Source: Dyella_A sp050749815
Lineage (GTDB): Bacteria; Pseudomonadota; Gammaproteobacteria; Xanthomonadales; Rhodanobacteraceae
Direction: 5' to 3'
Assembly: GCF_050749815.1 (NCBI RefSeq)
Contig: NZ_CP192735.1
Span: 2,914,001-2,978,000 of the forward strand
Length of the DNA stretch: 64,000 bases
The notes under the pieces: generated by a model
Told to the model about the DNA's origin: nothing
The model's database searches: none
Seen by the model: the letters and a program-made list of their open reading frames with translations, nothing else
Program-made: the position numbers and the translations under genes
Shown: positions 28,344 through 37,186 of the stretch, one piece after another
Position numbering within the stretch: the stretch's first letter is position 1
Layout of the letters: each line of letters begins with the position of its first letter

Positions 28344-28685
28344 ATGCGCCACCTGCTGACCCACACGATGTTTGCCGCCACGCTGGCCTGCGCCCTCGCC
28401 GCCTGCTCGCCGTCCGAGCCGCCGCCCTCGCGCGACGCTCCCACGCCGCGCGCGCAAGCCCAGGCGCCGGCGAACCCCGCGCTGGGCTCGCCGGAGTGGT
28501 ACGCCTGGGTCGATCGCACGCTGGGCATCACCGACGACGGTCACGGCCCCGACCGCGGCTCGGCGGAATGGAATGCGGCCGTGCAGCACCAGCTCGGGCA
28601 GGAGGCACCGCAAGCCGCGCCCGGCTCGCCCGAATGGCAGCAGGCGGTTGACGCCCTGTTGCGCACGCGCGCTACCGGGCCCTGA
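28344..28685 (+). CDS. Small lipoprotein with three GS(P/A)EW repeats
   Basis: A 113-residue protein not assigned to a family. A signal peptide ends in a lipobox (ALAAC, Cys near residue 21), followed by a Pro/Ala/Arg-rich linker. The mature part holds three copies of a short unit: GSPEWYAWVDRTLG, GSAEWNAAVQHQLG and GSPEWQQAVDALL, spaced about 33 and 27 residues. Each looks like a turn plus an amphipathic helix. Role unknown; a peptidoglycan- or protein-binding repeat is conceivable. It converges with the helicase gene 12 bases further on. Confidence 0.7.
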   Translation: MRHLLTHTMFAATLACALAACSPSEPPPSRDAPTPRAQAQAPANPALGSPEWYAWVDRTLGITDDGHGPDRGSAEWNAAVQHQLGQEAPQAAPGSPEWQQAVDALLRTRATGP

Positions 28686-28697
28686 GAAGCCGGCGCT

Positions 28698-31600
28698 TCA
28701 GCCCGGCGCGAGCAGCGCGTCGAGATCGCCCTGATCAAAGCTGAGTTTTTCGCGCGTGCCGCCGCCTTCGAGCACGGCGTCAGCGAGCTCGGCCTTGCGC
28801 AGCTTGAGCTCCTCGATGCGCTCTTCCACCGTGTTGGAGGTGATCAGGCGGAACACGAACACCGGCTTGTCCTGGCCGATGCGGTGCGCGCGGTCCGAGG
28901 CCTGCGCCTCGGCGGCGGGATTCCACCACGGGTCGTAGTGGATCACCGTGTCGGCGGCGGTGAGGTTGAGGCCCACGCCGCCGGCCTTCAGCGAGAGCAG
29001 GAACAGCGGCACGTCGCCTTCCTGGAACTGCTTCACCGGCTCGGCGCGATCGCGCGTCTCGCCGGTGAGCGTGACGTAGGGAATACGCCGGCGATCGAGC
29101 TCGTTGGCGATCAGCTTGAGCATCTCGGTGAACTGCGAGAACAGCAGCACCTTGCGGCCTTCGGCCAGTAGCGCAGGCAGCATGTCCATCAGCAGCTCGA
29201 ACTTGGCCGAATCGCGCACTCCGCGCGCCGCTTCCAGCTTCACCAGTCGCGGATCGCAGCAGACCTGGCGCAACTTGAGCAGCGCATCGAGCACCACGAT
29301 GCCCGAGTGCGCGATGCCGCGCTGGGCGATCACCTGGCGCAGTTCGTCGGCCAGCGACAGGCGCAGGCTCTCGTACAGCTCGCGCTGGCGGCCGTCGAGC
29401 ACCACGCGGCGGGTGATCTCGGTCTTCGGCGGCAGTTCGGACGCCACCTGGCTCTTGGTCCGGCGCAGGATGAACGGGGCGAGGCGGCGGTTGAGGCGGG
29501 CCTGGCACTCCTCGTCGCGCTGCTTTTCGATCGGGCCGCGGTAGTGGCGACGGAACGCGCCCTCGTCACCGAGCAGGCCCGGCACGGCGAGGTCGACCTG
29601 CGACCACAGCTCGCCCAGATGGTTTTCCAGCGGCGTGCCGGTGAGGCAGATGCAACGTGGCGCACGCAGGCTGAGCACGGCGCGGCGCGCCTGGGTGCGT
29701 GGGTTCTTTACCTGCTGCGCCTCATCCAGCGCGATCAGCGCGAACGGCTGCTTGCGCAGCGTCACCACGTCGCGCGGCAGCAGCGCGTAGCTGGTGAGCA
29801 CGATGTCCTGCGCGCCGAGCTGGGAAAAGTCGCCGCCGCGCTGTGGTCCGTGCAAGGCCAGCACTTTCAGTGAGGGTGCGAAGCGCGCGCACTCGGCCTG
29901 CCAGTTCGGGATCAGGCTGGTCGGCACCACGATCAGCGCCGGCTGCGCCAGCGCACCGCGCTCCTTCAGCGCGAGCAGGTGGGTGATCAGCTGCAGCGTC
30001 TTACCCAAGCCCATGTCGTCGGCGAGCACACCACCCACGCCGGCTTCGGCCAGCGCGTTCAACCAGCGCAGGCCTTCGCGCTGGTACGGCCGCAGTTCCA
30101 CCGTAAGGCCTTCGGGCACCGCGTCGCTCGCGCGGTCGGCGGCGTCGCGCAGGCGCGCGGTGAAGCCGCGCAGCTGCTCGGGCGCCTGCAGCTCGCCGCC
30201 GGCCGGCAGCGCGTCGACCAGCTCTTCCAGCCGACCGGCCTGCACGCGCGGCAGATGCAGCCGCTTCTTCGGCTTTTCCAGGTACTCAGCCAGCGGCGCG
30301 AGCAGGCCGCGCAGCTCCTTCAGCTTCACCGGCACGCGGCGGCGGTCGTCCACCGGCGCGTACCACACGGCGTCTTCGGGTTCGTTCGGCACCGGGCTGA
30401 GGTTGAGCTGATGCTCGGCCAGCGCCTGCGCCACGGCAGGCAGCAGGTTGTGCCGCTTGCCCTCCACCTCGATGCCGATCTCCAGGTCGAAGGCGTGGTC
30501 GTCGGCGTCCTCGGTGGCGTTGCCGTACCAACGCACCGGGCCTTCCAGCACCTCGAACGGAAAGCTCGGCGCGTACTCCACCACGTAGCCTTCGGTTTCC
30601 AGCTTGGCGCGCAGCGCCAGCCAGCGCGCCGGCGTGTTCACCTCCAGCGCGCCGGCGTAGCCCTTGCCGGGGAACAGCCAGGCGTCCTCGGGCAGCGTGT
30701 CGGCCAGGTCCCACGGCAGGCCTTCGGTATCCACGCCGGGCGTGAGGCCGGCGCGTTCGAGCTGCTCCATCGCCGCCAGTTCATCGGCGCGGCGGCGCAC
30801 GATTTCCACCAGCTGGCCGTTGCGCACGCGGCGCACCAGCGGCTCGCCGCCGCGGCCGGGCAGGCGCTCGCCGGCGTAATCGAAGGCCAGCCTCGCGTAG
30901 GCCAGCGGCGGCGTGCCGGCAGCCAGTCGGGCGTGACGGGTGAGCGCGTGCAGAGTCAGCACGGGCCGGGGGGCCAGATCCTCGCGGCGCAGGTCGTCGA
31001 ACACCTGCGGCAGCGGCACACGATGGGCCAGCCGGCTGTGCGGCAGCGCGGCGCGCAGGCGATGGCTGTCGTCGTGCTTGAGCGCCGGCAGGTCGAGCCA
31101 GGCGGTTTCCTCGGCGGGCGCTTCCAGATGCCCCAGCTCGGCGCGCTCGGCGTCCAGGTACCACAGGCCGTCGACGCGCAGCAGGCGCTGGCCCGTGGGC
31201 AGCGCCGGGAGCAGCCGCTGGCTGCCATCGCCTTCGAGCTGCCAGTGCCAGTTGAGCTGGTGCGATTTGCCGCGCGACAGGCGCAGCCCGCCCAGCCCGC
31301 CGAGGAAGCACGGCGCGGTGTCGAGGATTTCCGCCAGCAGGGCGTCGCCGACGTGACCGCTCAGTCGCGCGTAGCTGCGGCTCTTGCGCAGCGTCTGCGG
31401 CAGGCCGAGCACGGTGGCGGCCAGGCGCTGTTCGTGCGGCTCGAGCTGGGCGTGCACCAGATGCTTGCTGTCCAGCGGGGCGGGCCGCGCGAAGCGGCCA
31501 TGTTCGGCCACGGCCAGCACCGCCGGCGCCACGTCGAGCCGGCCGGCACTGCTGCCGTCTTCGTGCACCACGTCGAGAAAGAAGCCCAGCACGCCGCGCT

Positions 31601-31727
31601 CCGTCGGCGCGGCCGGCAGCGGCGGCTCCAGCACGCGGCGCCACACCGGCGGCAGCGCGGGCTCGGCCACGGTGCGCGCGACGGGGGGATCGCCTGGCTT
31701 TCGGTCGTCCGGTTGCTGCATGGGCAT
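28698..31727 (-). CDS. SNF2/SWI2-family DNA helicase
   Basis: A 1009-residue ATP-dependent DNA translocase. The first ~520 residues are an uncharacterised bacterial N-terminal part. The SNF2 core follows: ADDMGLGKTLQ near residue 570, VVPTSLIPNW, the Walker B box ALDEAQQVKN near 665 (DEAQ in place of the usual DEAH), and LTGTPLENHLGELWSQ. The second RecA lobe carries LLFSQFTEML, LSLKAGGVGLNLTAADTVI, WWNPAAEAQASDRAHRIGQ. It probably remodels protein-DNA complexes or acts on RNA polymerase, as RapA does; the exact substrate is unknown. A second ATG six bases in is equally possible as start. Confidence 0.9.
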   Translation of the reverse strand: MPMQQPDDRKPGDPPVARTVAEPALPPVWRRVLEPPLPAAPTERGVLGFFLDVVHEDGSSAGRLDVAPAVLAVAEHGRFARPAPLDSKHLVHAQLEPHEQRLAATVLGLPQTLRKSRSYARLSGHVGDALLAEILDTAPCFLGGLGGLRLSRGKSHQLNWHWQLEGDGSQRLLPALPTGQRLLRVDGLWYLDAERAELGHLEAPAEETAWLDLPALKHDDSHRLRAALPHSRLAHRVPLPQVFDDLRREDLAPRPVLTLHALTRHARLAAGTPPLAYARLAFDYAGERLPGRGGEPLVRRVRNGQLVEIVRRRADELAAMEQLERAGLTPGVDTEGLPWDLADTLPEDAWLFPGKGYAGALEVNTPARWLALRAKLETEGYVVEYAPSFPFEVLEGPVRWYGNATEDADDHAFDLEIGIEVEGKRHNLLPAVAQALAEHQLNLSPVPNEPEDAVWYAPVDDRRRVPVKLKELRGLLAPLAEYLEKPKKRLHLPRVQAGRLEELVDALPAGGELQAPEQLRGFTARLRDAADRASDAVPEGLTVELRPYQREGLRWLNALAEAGVGGVLADDMGLGKTLQLITHLLALKERGALAQPALIVVPTSLIPNWQAECARFAPSLKVLALHGPQRGGDFSQLGAQDIVLTSYALLPRDVVTLRKQPFALIALDEAQQVKNPRTQARRAVLSLRAPRCICLTGTPLENHLGELWSQVDLAVPGLLGDEGAFRRHYRGPIEKQRDEECQARLNRRLAPFILRRTKSQVASELPPKTEITRRVVLDGRQRELYESLRLSLADELRQVIAQRGIAHSGIVVLDALLKLRQVCCDPRLVKLEAARGVRDSAKFELLMDMLPALLAEGRKVLLFSQFTEMLKLIANELDRRRIPYVTLTGETRDRAEPVKQFQEGDVPLFLLSLKAGGVGLNLTAADTVIHYDPWWNPAAEAQASDRAHRIGQDKPVFVFRLITSNTVEERIEELKLRKAELADAVLEGGGTREKLSFDQGDLDALLAPG

Positions 31728-31823
31728 GCGTCCGCTGGGCGATCAAAACCCTGAGCTTAGCAAGCCCGGCCGCGCATGCACACGGCGGCGGCGCCCCGCT
31801 TCATGAACTGCCGACGGCGCCGC

Positions 31824-32849
31824 TCAGGTACCGGGGAACAGGCCCTGCGGATACTCCGGCTTCTGCTCGCGCGCCATCAGCGCACGCAGGCCCTCGACTG
31901 GCGTGACTTCGCCATGCAGCACGGCACGCACGCCGTTGGCGATGGGCAGATCCAGGCCGTGCTTGGCGGCCAGCCGGGCCACTTCGTCGGCGGTGAGCAC
32001 GCTTTCCACTACCTGGCCGATCTGGCGCACCGCCTCGTCCAGCGCGATGCCCTTGCCCAGCGCCAGGCCGAGCCGGCGGTTGCGCGAGAGATCCCCGGTG
32101 CAGGTGAGCACCAGGTCACCCAGGCCGGACAGGCCCATCAGCGTCTCGGGCTTGGCGCCGAGCGCCAGGCCCAGCCGCAGCATCTCGTTCATGCCGCGGG
32201 TGATCAGGCCGGCACGGGCATTGAGACCCAGCTGCATGCCGTCGGCGACGCCGGTGGCGACTGCCAGCACGTTCTTCATCGCGCCGCCGAGCTCGGCGCC
32301 CAGCACGTCGCTGCCGGTGTAGGCGCGGAAGTTCGGCGCGTGCAGCATGCCGGCGACTTCGCGGGCAAACGGCTCGTCATCGGAATGCACGGTGACCGCG
32401 CTGGGCAGGCCGGCGGCCACTTCCTTGGCGAACGACGGGCCGGTGACCACCGCGGCCGGGCGACCCGGCAGTTTCTCGGCGACCAGCTCGTGCAGGAAGC
32501 GACCGGTGCCAGGCTCGAAGCCCTTGCTGGCCCAGGCGATCGCCGCGTCGGCATCGAGCAGCGGGGCGATCTCGTCCAGCATCGACGCGAACGCGTGGCT
32601 GGGCACCACGATCAGCACGACCTTGGCGCCACGCAGCGCTGTGGCGAGGTCACTCTCGTAGTGGAGCTCGGCGGGCAGTTCGAGATCGGGCAGGTAGCGC
32701 TGGTTGCGATGGCTCTGCGCCATCGCCGCCAACGCCTGCGCGTCGCGCCCCCACAGTCGGGTAGGGACGCCGTTGCGCGCGGCGAGCGCCGCCAGTGCCG
32801 TGCCCCAGGAACCGGCGCCGAGGACCGCCAGGGTCGGTCGGGTGCTCAT
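31824..32849 (-). CDS. gpsA: Glycerol-3-phosphate dehydrogenase [NAD(P)+]
   Basis: A 341-residue GpsA that makes sn-glycerol 3-phosphate from dihydroxyacetone phosphate for phospholipid synthesis. The dinucleotide site LAVLGAGSWGTALA is at residue 6, VVPSHAF near 80, GPSFAKEVA near 135, and the catalytic-lysine region ELGGAMKNVLAVATG near 190, followed by NARAGLITRGMNEM. The ATG at 32849 is used since the 13 codons before it run into secB's tail. It starts seven bases after the secB stop, so the two form an operon. PlsB, which uses the product, is encoded 18 kb away. Confidence 0.95.
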   Translation of the reverse strand: MSTRPTLAVLGAGSWGTALAALAARNGVPTRLWGRDAQALAAMAQSHRNQRYLPDLELPAELHYESDLATALRGAKVVLIVVPSHAFASMLDEIAPLLDADAAIAWASKGFEPGTGRFLHELVAEKLPGRPAAVVTGPSFAKEVAAGLPSAVTVHSDDEPFAREVAGMLHAPNFRAYTGSDVLGAELGGAMKNVLAVATGVADGMQLGLNARAGLITRGMNEMLRLGLALGAKPETLMGLSGLGDLVLTCTGDLSRNRRLGLALGKGIALDEAVRQIGQVVESVLTADEVARLAAKHGLDLPIANGVRAVLHGEVTPVEGLRALMAREQKPEYPQGLFPGT

Positions 32850-32856
32850 CGGTGGA

Positions 32857-33366
32857 TCAGCTGTTGAGCGTCGGCGCGGCCTCGCCACCGCCCATCGCGC
32901 TGCGACGCAGCTGTTCGGCGTACAGCGCGTCGAAATTGATCGGCTGCAGCAGGAACGGCGGGAAGCCGCCCTCGAGCACCAGCGAGGAGATCACCTGGCG
33001 CGCATACGGGAACAGCAGGTTCGGGCAGTAGCTGCCGACGATGCCGGCGTGGTCTTCCGGGCTGAAGCCGGCAATGCCGAACAGGCCCGCCTGGTGCACT
33101 TCGGCCAGGTAGGCGGTGCGCTCGCCCACGGTGCAGGTCAGGGTGAGGCTGAGCACCACTTCGTACAGGTCGTCGCCCAGGTCGGTGGCGCGCTGCCCCA
33201 GGTTCAGCTGCACCTGCGGCTGGTCACCCGTTTCGCTGATTTCCTGGAACATCTGCGGGGCATTGGGCGCCTCGAAGGAGACGTCCTTCACATAGATCTT
33301 CTGCAGCGCGAGCTGCGGCTGGTTCGCCTGGCCGTTGGCCTGGCCGTTGGTGGTGACGTCTGCCAT
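32857..33366 (-). CDS. secB: Protein-export chaperone SecB
   Basis: A 169-residue SecB, the tetrameric cytosolic chaperone that holds preproteins unfolded and hands them to SecA. Family landmarks are LQKIYVKDVSFEAPNAP near residue 22, QVQLNL, YEVVLSLTLT, AGIFGIAGF-like AGLFGIAGF, and the C-terminal CPNLLFPYARQVISSLVLEGGFPPFLLQPINFDALY. The N-terminus carries a short repeat (NGQANGQANQ). An in-frame reading continues far upstream but has no family sequence, so the ATG at 33366 is used. Co-transcribed with gpsA downstream. Confidence 0.96.
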   Translation of the reverse strand: MADVTTNGQANGQANQPQLALQKIYVKDVSFEAPNAPQMFQEISETGDQPQVQLNLGQRATDLGDDLYEVVLSLTLTCTVGERTAYLAEVHQAGLFGIAGFSPEDHAGIVGSYCPNLLFPYARQVISSLVLEGGFPPFLLQPINFDALYAEQLRRSAMGGGEAAPTLNS

Positions 33367-33491
33367 GAGGTGTCCTCGTTGAATGAAGCGCCGGCCCCAG
33401 GCGGGCGCTCGGCACAAAGCGCAAAGAGCGCGATTGTTCCATACATGCCCGCACAGCGTCACTCGGCGCTGGGGCGCCCGCTGGTCAAGGA

Positions 33492-33521
33492 TTGCGCAAC
33501 CGACGGAATTTCCGCGATAAT
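33492..33521 (+). promoter_or_regulatory. Sigma-70-type promoter for rpmB-rpmG
   Basis: TTGCGC at 33492-33497 and GATAAT at 33516-33521 are separated by 18 bases, a good sigma-70 match. It lies about 165 bases before rpmB in the 322-base gap between divergent secB and rpmB. The rest of that gap shows no gene; it must also hold the secB promoter. Confidence 0.55.
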
Positions 33522-33688
33522 GCGCGGCTCGATCCATGCCGCCCCACCACTCGGGCCGTCCGCGACGCGATGCGGACCTCACGGCAGTGCTCGAAAGCTG
33601 CACCCTCCAGCATCGCGTGGCGCCAAGGCGTCGCTGGGCCGAAGTCGCCCTGGCCAACGGGCGTTACACCACAAATACGGAGGTCATC

Positions 33689-33925
33689 ATGGCCCGTGTA
33701 TGCCAAGTCACCGGAAAGGGTGTGCGGACCGGCAACAACGTCTCGCACGCAAACAACAAGACCCGTCGCCGCTGGTTGCCCAACCTGCATGAGCGTCGCT
33801 TCTGGGTCCCCAGCGAGAACCGCTGGGTCAAGCTGCGTGTTTCCAACCACGCCCTGCGCACCATCGACAAGAATGGCATCGAGGCCGTGATTGCCGAGCT
33901 GCGTGCCCGCGGCGAGAAGATCTGA
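33689..33925 (+). CDS. rpmB: 50S ribosomal protein L28
   Basis: A 78-residue L28 of the large ribosomal subunit. It begins MARVCQVTGKGVRTGNNVSH and contains RRRWLPNLHERRFWVP and VSNHALRTIDKNG, all standard. Only one cysteine is present, so this is the zinc-free form. The start ATG is preceded by GGAGG within CGGAGGTC. rpmG follows 11 bases later, as in most proteobacteria, and a terminator closes the pair. Confidence 0.97.
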   Translation: MARVCQVTGKGVRTGNNVSHANNKTRRRWLPNLHERRFWVPSENRWVKLRVSNHALRTIDKNGIEAVIAELRARGEKI

Positions 33926-33936
33926 GGAGCTAGACC

Positions 33937-34104
33937 ATGGCGAACAAGACCCAGGACAAGATCCGTCTGATCTCGTCGGCCGGTACCGGCCACTTCTACA
34001 CCACGCAGAAGAACAAGAAGAACACCCCGGAAAAGTTCGAGTTCAAGAAGTACGATCCGGTCGTGCGCAAGCACGTGATCTACAAGGAAGGCAAGATCAA
34101 GTAA
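33937..34104 (+). CDS. rpmG: 50S ribosomal protein L33
   Basis: A 55-residue L33. Translation reads MANKTQDKIRLISSAGTG, then HFYTTQKNKKNTPEKFEFKK and YDPVVRKHVIYKEGKIK. It has no cysteine at all, so it is the zinc-independent form. The ribosome-binding site GAGGAG overlaps the stop of rpmB, suggesting coupled translation. A strong terminator follows 20 bases after the stop. Confidence 0.97.
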   Translation: MANKTQDKIRLISSAGTGHFYTTQKNKKNTPEKFEFKKYDPVVRKHVIYKEGKIK

Positions 34105-34124
34105 TCGATCGCCGCCTTCAGACG

Positions 34125-34153
34125 AAACCCGCCCACCGTGGCGGGTTTTTTTT
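34125..34153 (+). terminator. Rho-independent terminator of rpmB-rpmG
   Basis: ACCCGCC and GGCGGGT form a stem with a short loop (CACCGT region), followed by eight T residues. It lies 20 bases after the rpmG stop. Confidence 0.9.
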
Positions 34154-34507
34154 GGCATCTGCTTGGCGCGCGCCGGCCCCGGCGACCGCGTCAGCGCCGT
34201 TGGCTAGACCAGGAAGAGCGGTGCATGAGTCGGCCGCGACAGTCATACCCTCGCTCAAGCACGCCCGGCTATCGCCTTCTGGACCCCGAGCGGCGGCACC
34301 AGCCGCACCCCCAATGTGGTCACGCCGCCATCGGGCGTATCACCCGGTCCGCCGCTACGGAGGGAGACACTCATCGAAGCCCCCCCGGCCCAACAGCACC
34401 ACCCTGAACGCCATGCCGCCTCCCTTCCGTGTCGATGCGCCGAACCGCTGCGCTCAGGCTATTGTCAGCCCTGTGAGGTGCTCCCCATAACGACCAGGAG
34501 AACTGCC
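34154..34507. other. Gap with no gene seen
   Basis: This 354-base stretch between the rpmG terminator and the DUF3016 gene shows no convincing gene, RNA or repeat. It should contain the promoter of the DUF3016 gene. Short open frames across it lack family features and ribosome-binding sites. Confidence 0.5.
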
Positions 34508-35032
34508 ATGAGCATGCGGATTGCCCTGTTCGGCGTACTTGCCGCTGCCGGCCTGTCGCCCTGCCCGACGGCGCGTGCCGCGGAGCTCCCGGCGCAGACC
34601 GTAACGGTGACCTACGACCATCCGGAACGTTTTACCGAGACCCGGGAGGAAAAGGCGCTGGCGCCAAGCCGTGCCAGCAACGATTACCTGGCCACCCTCA
34701 AGACCTATATCGAAAAGCGCGGCGCCAAGATGCTGCCCGCCGGGCAGCACCTGGACGTGGTGATCACCGACGTCGACCGCGCCGGTTCGTTCGAACCATG
34801 GCGCGGGCCCAGGCTGAGCGAGGTGCGGATCATCAAGGACATCTACCCGCCGCGCATCAATCTCAGCTTCAAGCTGCTCGATGCGCAGGGCAAGGTGATC
34901 CGCGAGGGCACGCGTACGCTGCGAGACCTCGGCTTCCTCACCAGCGACACGGCGGCCGCGAGGGACGACAGCCTGCGCTACGAAAAACGAATGATCGACC
35001 GCTGGCTGCGTAACGGGCCCGACAAGCTCTGA
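34508..35032 (+). CDS. DUF3016 family exported protein
   Basis: A 174-residue protein that matches the DUF3016 pattern: VTVTYDHPERFTETRE near the mature N-terminus, DYLATLKTYIEKRGAKMLP and LDVVITDVDRAGSFEPWRG. A signal peptide (about residues 1-24, ending ARAAE) sends it to the periplasm. The function of the family is unknown. The ATG at 34508 has AGGAG nine bases upstream; a second ATG lies two codons later. A bidirectional terminator separates it from the converging desaturase gene. Confidence 0.82.
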   Translation: MSMRIALFGVLAAAGLSPCPTARAAELPAQTVTVTYDHPERFTETREEKALAPSRASNDYLATLKTYIEKRGAKMLPAGQHLDVVITDVDRAGSFEPWRGPRLSEVRIIKDIYPPRINLSFKLLDAQGKVIREGTRTLRDLGFLTSDTAAARDDSLRYEKRMIDRWLRNGPDKL

Positions 35033-35053
35033 TCCGCTGCGCGAATGCCAAAC

Positions 35054-35083
35054 AAAAAGCCCGCCGTTGAGGCGGGCTTTTTT
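35054..35083. terminator. Bidirectional terminator
   Basis: AAAAAGCCCGCC, a five-base loop (GTTGA) and GGCGGGCTTTTTT form a stem with A-run and T-run on the two sides. It can end the DUF3016 gene on the plus strand and the desaturase gene on the minus strand. Confidence 0.92.
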
Positions 35084-35106
35084 AGGTGAATCGATCGGCC
35101 AGCCGA

Positions 35107-36297
35107 TCAGCTGGCGATCGCGTAGCCCTTCAGCTTGGCCGCGAACTCCTGCAGGGCGCGGATACCGCTCTGTTCGGCCTCGTGGATCCACTGCTGCAGG
35201 CCCTTGAGCGCCTGGTCGGCACCGCGCTGCTCCATCAGGGCGGCCAGGCGGGTGCGGAAGTCGACCACGGTGCGCAGGGTCGGGCGCTTGGCCAGCACAG
35301 CCTGCAGCTTGTCGTGACTTTCGCCATCCAGCCACCGGCCACCGTCGGCCAGGGCACGGCGCACGCGTCGCGGCATCGCCTTGATGCTCTCCCCGGCATG
35401 CTGTGCCTCGTCGCGCAGGGTCGGCACGATCACACCGCGGTAGTAGTCGGTCATCGCCTGGAAGCGGTGGGTGAGCACGGCCTTCAGCGTTTCGGCGTCC
35501 GGCAGGTTCACGTTGGGACGCACGTCCAGGGTGGGCGCCACGCGCAGCACCTTGGCCAGGCCCACCGCGCGCAGGCCGCAGATTACCGCCCAGCCGATGT
35601 CGAACTCCCACTTGCGCAGCGCGAACTTGGCCGAGCTGGGGAACGCGTGATGGTTGTTGTGCAGCTCTTCGCCACCGATCCAGAAACCCCACGGAATCAG
35701 GTTGCGCGCCGTGTCGGCGCTCTCGAAGTTGCGGTAGCCCGCCCAGTGGCCGATGCCGTTGACGAAGCCGGCGGCCCAGAACGGGATCCAGATCATCTGC
35801 ACCGCCCACATCGCCACGCCGATCACGCCGAACAGCGCGAAGCTGATCAGCAGCATCAGGGTCGGACCCCAATACGGGTGGCCGCCGTAGAGCTTGCGCT
35901 CGATCCAGTCGTCCGGGGTGCCGCGGCCGTACTGCTCCATGTCCTGCTTGTTGTCGCAGGCGTCGCGGTACAGCGACACGCCGTCCCAGAACACCTTCTT
36001 GATGCCGTAGATCATCGGGCTGTGCGGATCTTCCGCCGTCTCGACCTTGGCGTGATGCTTGCGGTGAATGGCCACCCACTCCTTGGTCACCATGCCCGTG
36101 GTCAGCCAGCCCCAGAAGCGGAAGAAGTGCTGGATGATCGGATGCAGGTCCACACCGCGATGCGTCTGGCAGCGGTGGTAGTAGATCGTCACCGTGAAGA
36201 TGGTGAGCTGAGTGACGACCAGCATGTAGACCAGCATGCCAACCCAGGACATGTGGGTCAGACCCGTGGTCAGGAAGTTGAGTACGGAGTCCAGCAT
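35107..36297 (-). CDS. Membrane acyl (delta-9 type) fatty-acid desaturase
   Basis: A 396-residue di-iron desaturase. The three histidine boxes are present: HRCQTHR near residue 41, HRKHH near 78 and HNNHH near 215. Hydrophobic segments flank them (LVYMLVVTQLTIFTVTIYY, LMLLISFALFGVIGVAMWAVQMIWI). It introduces a double bond into acyl chains in the membrane, probably for fluidity control. The C-terminal 110 residues form a helical extension found in proteobacterial members. It diverges from the Gld-type ABC operon across 148 bases. Confidence 0.93.
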   Translation of the reverse strand: MLDSVLNFLTTGLTHMSWVGMLVYMLVVTQLTIFTVTIYYHRCQTHRGVDLHPIIQHFFRFWGWLTTGMVTKEWVAIHRKHHAKVETAEDPHSPMIYGIKKVFWDGVSLYRDACDNKQDMEQYGRGTPDDWIERKLYGGHPYWGPTLMLLISFALFGVIGVAMWAVQMIWIPFWAAGFVNGIGHWAGYRNFESADTARNLIPWGFWIGGEELHNNHHAFPSSAKFALRKWEFDIGWAVICGLRAVGLAKVLRVAPTLDVRPNVNLPDAETLKAVLTHRFQAMTDYYRGVIVPTLRDEAQHAGESIKAMPRRVRRALADGGRWLDGESHDKLQAVLAKRPTLRTVVDFRTRLAALMEQRGADQALKGLQQWIHEAEQSGIRALQEFAAKLKGYAIAS

Positions 36298-36445
36298 CGC
36301 GGATACATCTCTAAGTAGTTGAAAGGCAGTCTAGTGCAGGGTCTCCGTACCCACCAGCATGGCTCGGGCGTTCACGCCGATAGCGTGACGCATTCGAAAC
36401 AACGTGCCGGTTGTCTGAAAGTGGGGGCGCCGTGACAATCATGCA

Positions 36446-37186
36446 ATGAACAAAGCGCAACCCCTGCTCCGGATCGACCGGCTATCCCGCCAACGCGCCG
36501 GCCGCAGAGCCGTGCAGGATCTGTGCCTCGACGTGGATCGTGGCGAGGTGCTCGGCCTGCTGGGCGTCAACGGTGCCGGCAAATCGACGACGTTGAGCAT
36601 GATTGCGGGCGCCTTGCGCCCCGATGGCGGCACGATCCACCTGAACGGCGAGGACTTCCTTGAGCACCCGGCACTGGGTCGGCAGCTGATCGGCTGGCTG
36701 CCGGAGCGTGCCCCGCTGTGGCAGGAATTGACGGTGAGCGAGCACCTGCAGGCGCACGGACGGCTGCATGGGCTGAACGGCGCCGCGTTGCGTCAGGCAG
36801 CCGACGCGATGCTGGCGCGGCTCGAACTCGGTCCGCTCGCGCGCCGCCCCGCCGGCGTGCTGTCACAGGGCCAGCGTCAACGCCTCGGCCTGGCCTGCGC
36901 GCTGCTGCACCGCCCGGCGCTGTTGATTCTCGACGAGCCGGCCAACGCGCTCGATCCGGTGCAGGTGGCGAGCCTGCGCCAGCTGATCCGCGAGGAAGCC
37001 GCGCGCGGCACGGCGGTGATCCTGTCCACCCACCTGCTGGCCGAGGTCACGGCCGTCTGCGGACGGGTGGCGATCCTGCACGAAGGGCAGCTGCGTCACG
37101 AGGGCGCGGTGGACGCCAACGACGTGCAGGCGCTGGAGCGGCGCTTCTTCGACATCGCGATGAACGGCCGGAGCCAGGCCGCATGA
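36446..37186 (+). CDS. ABC transporter ATP-binding protein (GldA-like)
   Basis: A 246-residue ATPase of the ABC-2 exporter type. Walker A is GVNGAGKST near residue 40, the signature is LSQGQRQRLG near 138 and Walker B is LLILDEPANALDP near 158; STHLLAEV holds the H-loop. It is the first gene of a four-gene operon whose next start codon overlaps its stop (ATGA at 37183-37186). Together the genes resemble the GldA-GldF-GldG complex of Bacteroidetes, though no gliding genes are otherwise seen. Cargo unknown. Confidence 0.9.
   Translation: MNKAQPLLRIDRLSRQRAGRRAVQDLCLDVDRGEVLGLLGVNGAGKSTTLSMIAGALRPDGGTIHLNGEDFLEHPALGRQLIGWLPERAPLWQELTVSEHLQAHGRLHGLNGAALRQAADAMLARLELGPLARRPAGVLSQGQRQRLGLACALLHRPALLILDEPANALDPVQVASLRQLIREEAARGTAVILSTHLLAEVTAVCGRVAILHEGQLRHEGAVDANDVQALERRFFDIAMNGRSQAA

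Noticed and set aside
34138..34490. Short open frames between rpmG and the DUF3016 gene
   Set aside because: They begin inside the terminator or lack ribosome-binding sites, and show no family features.
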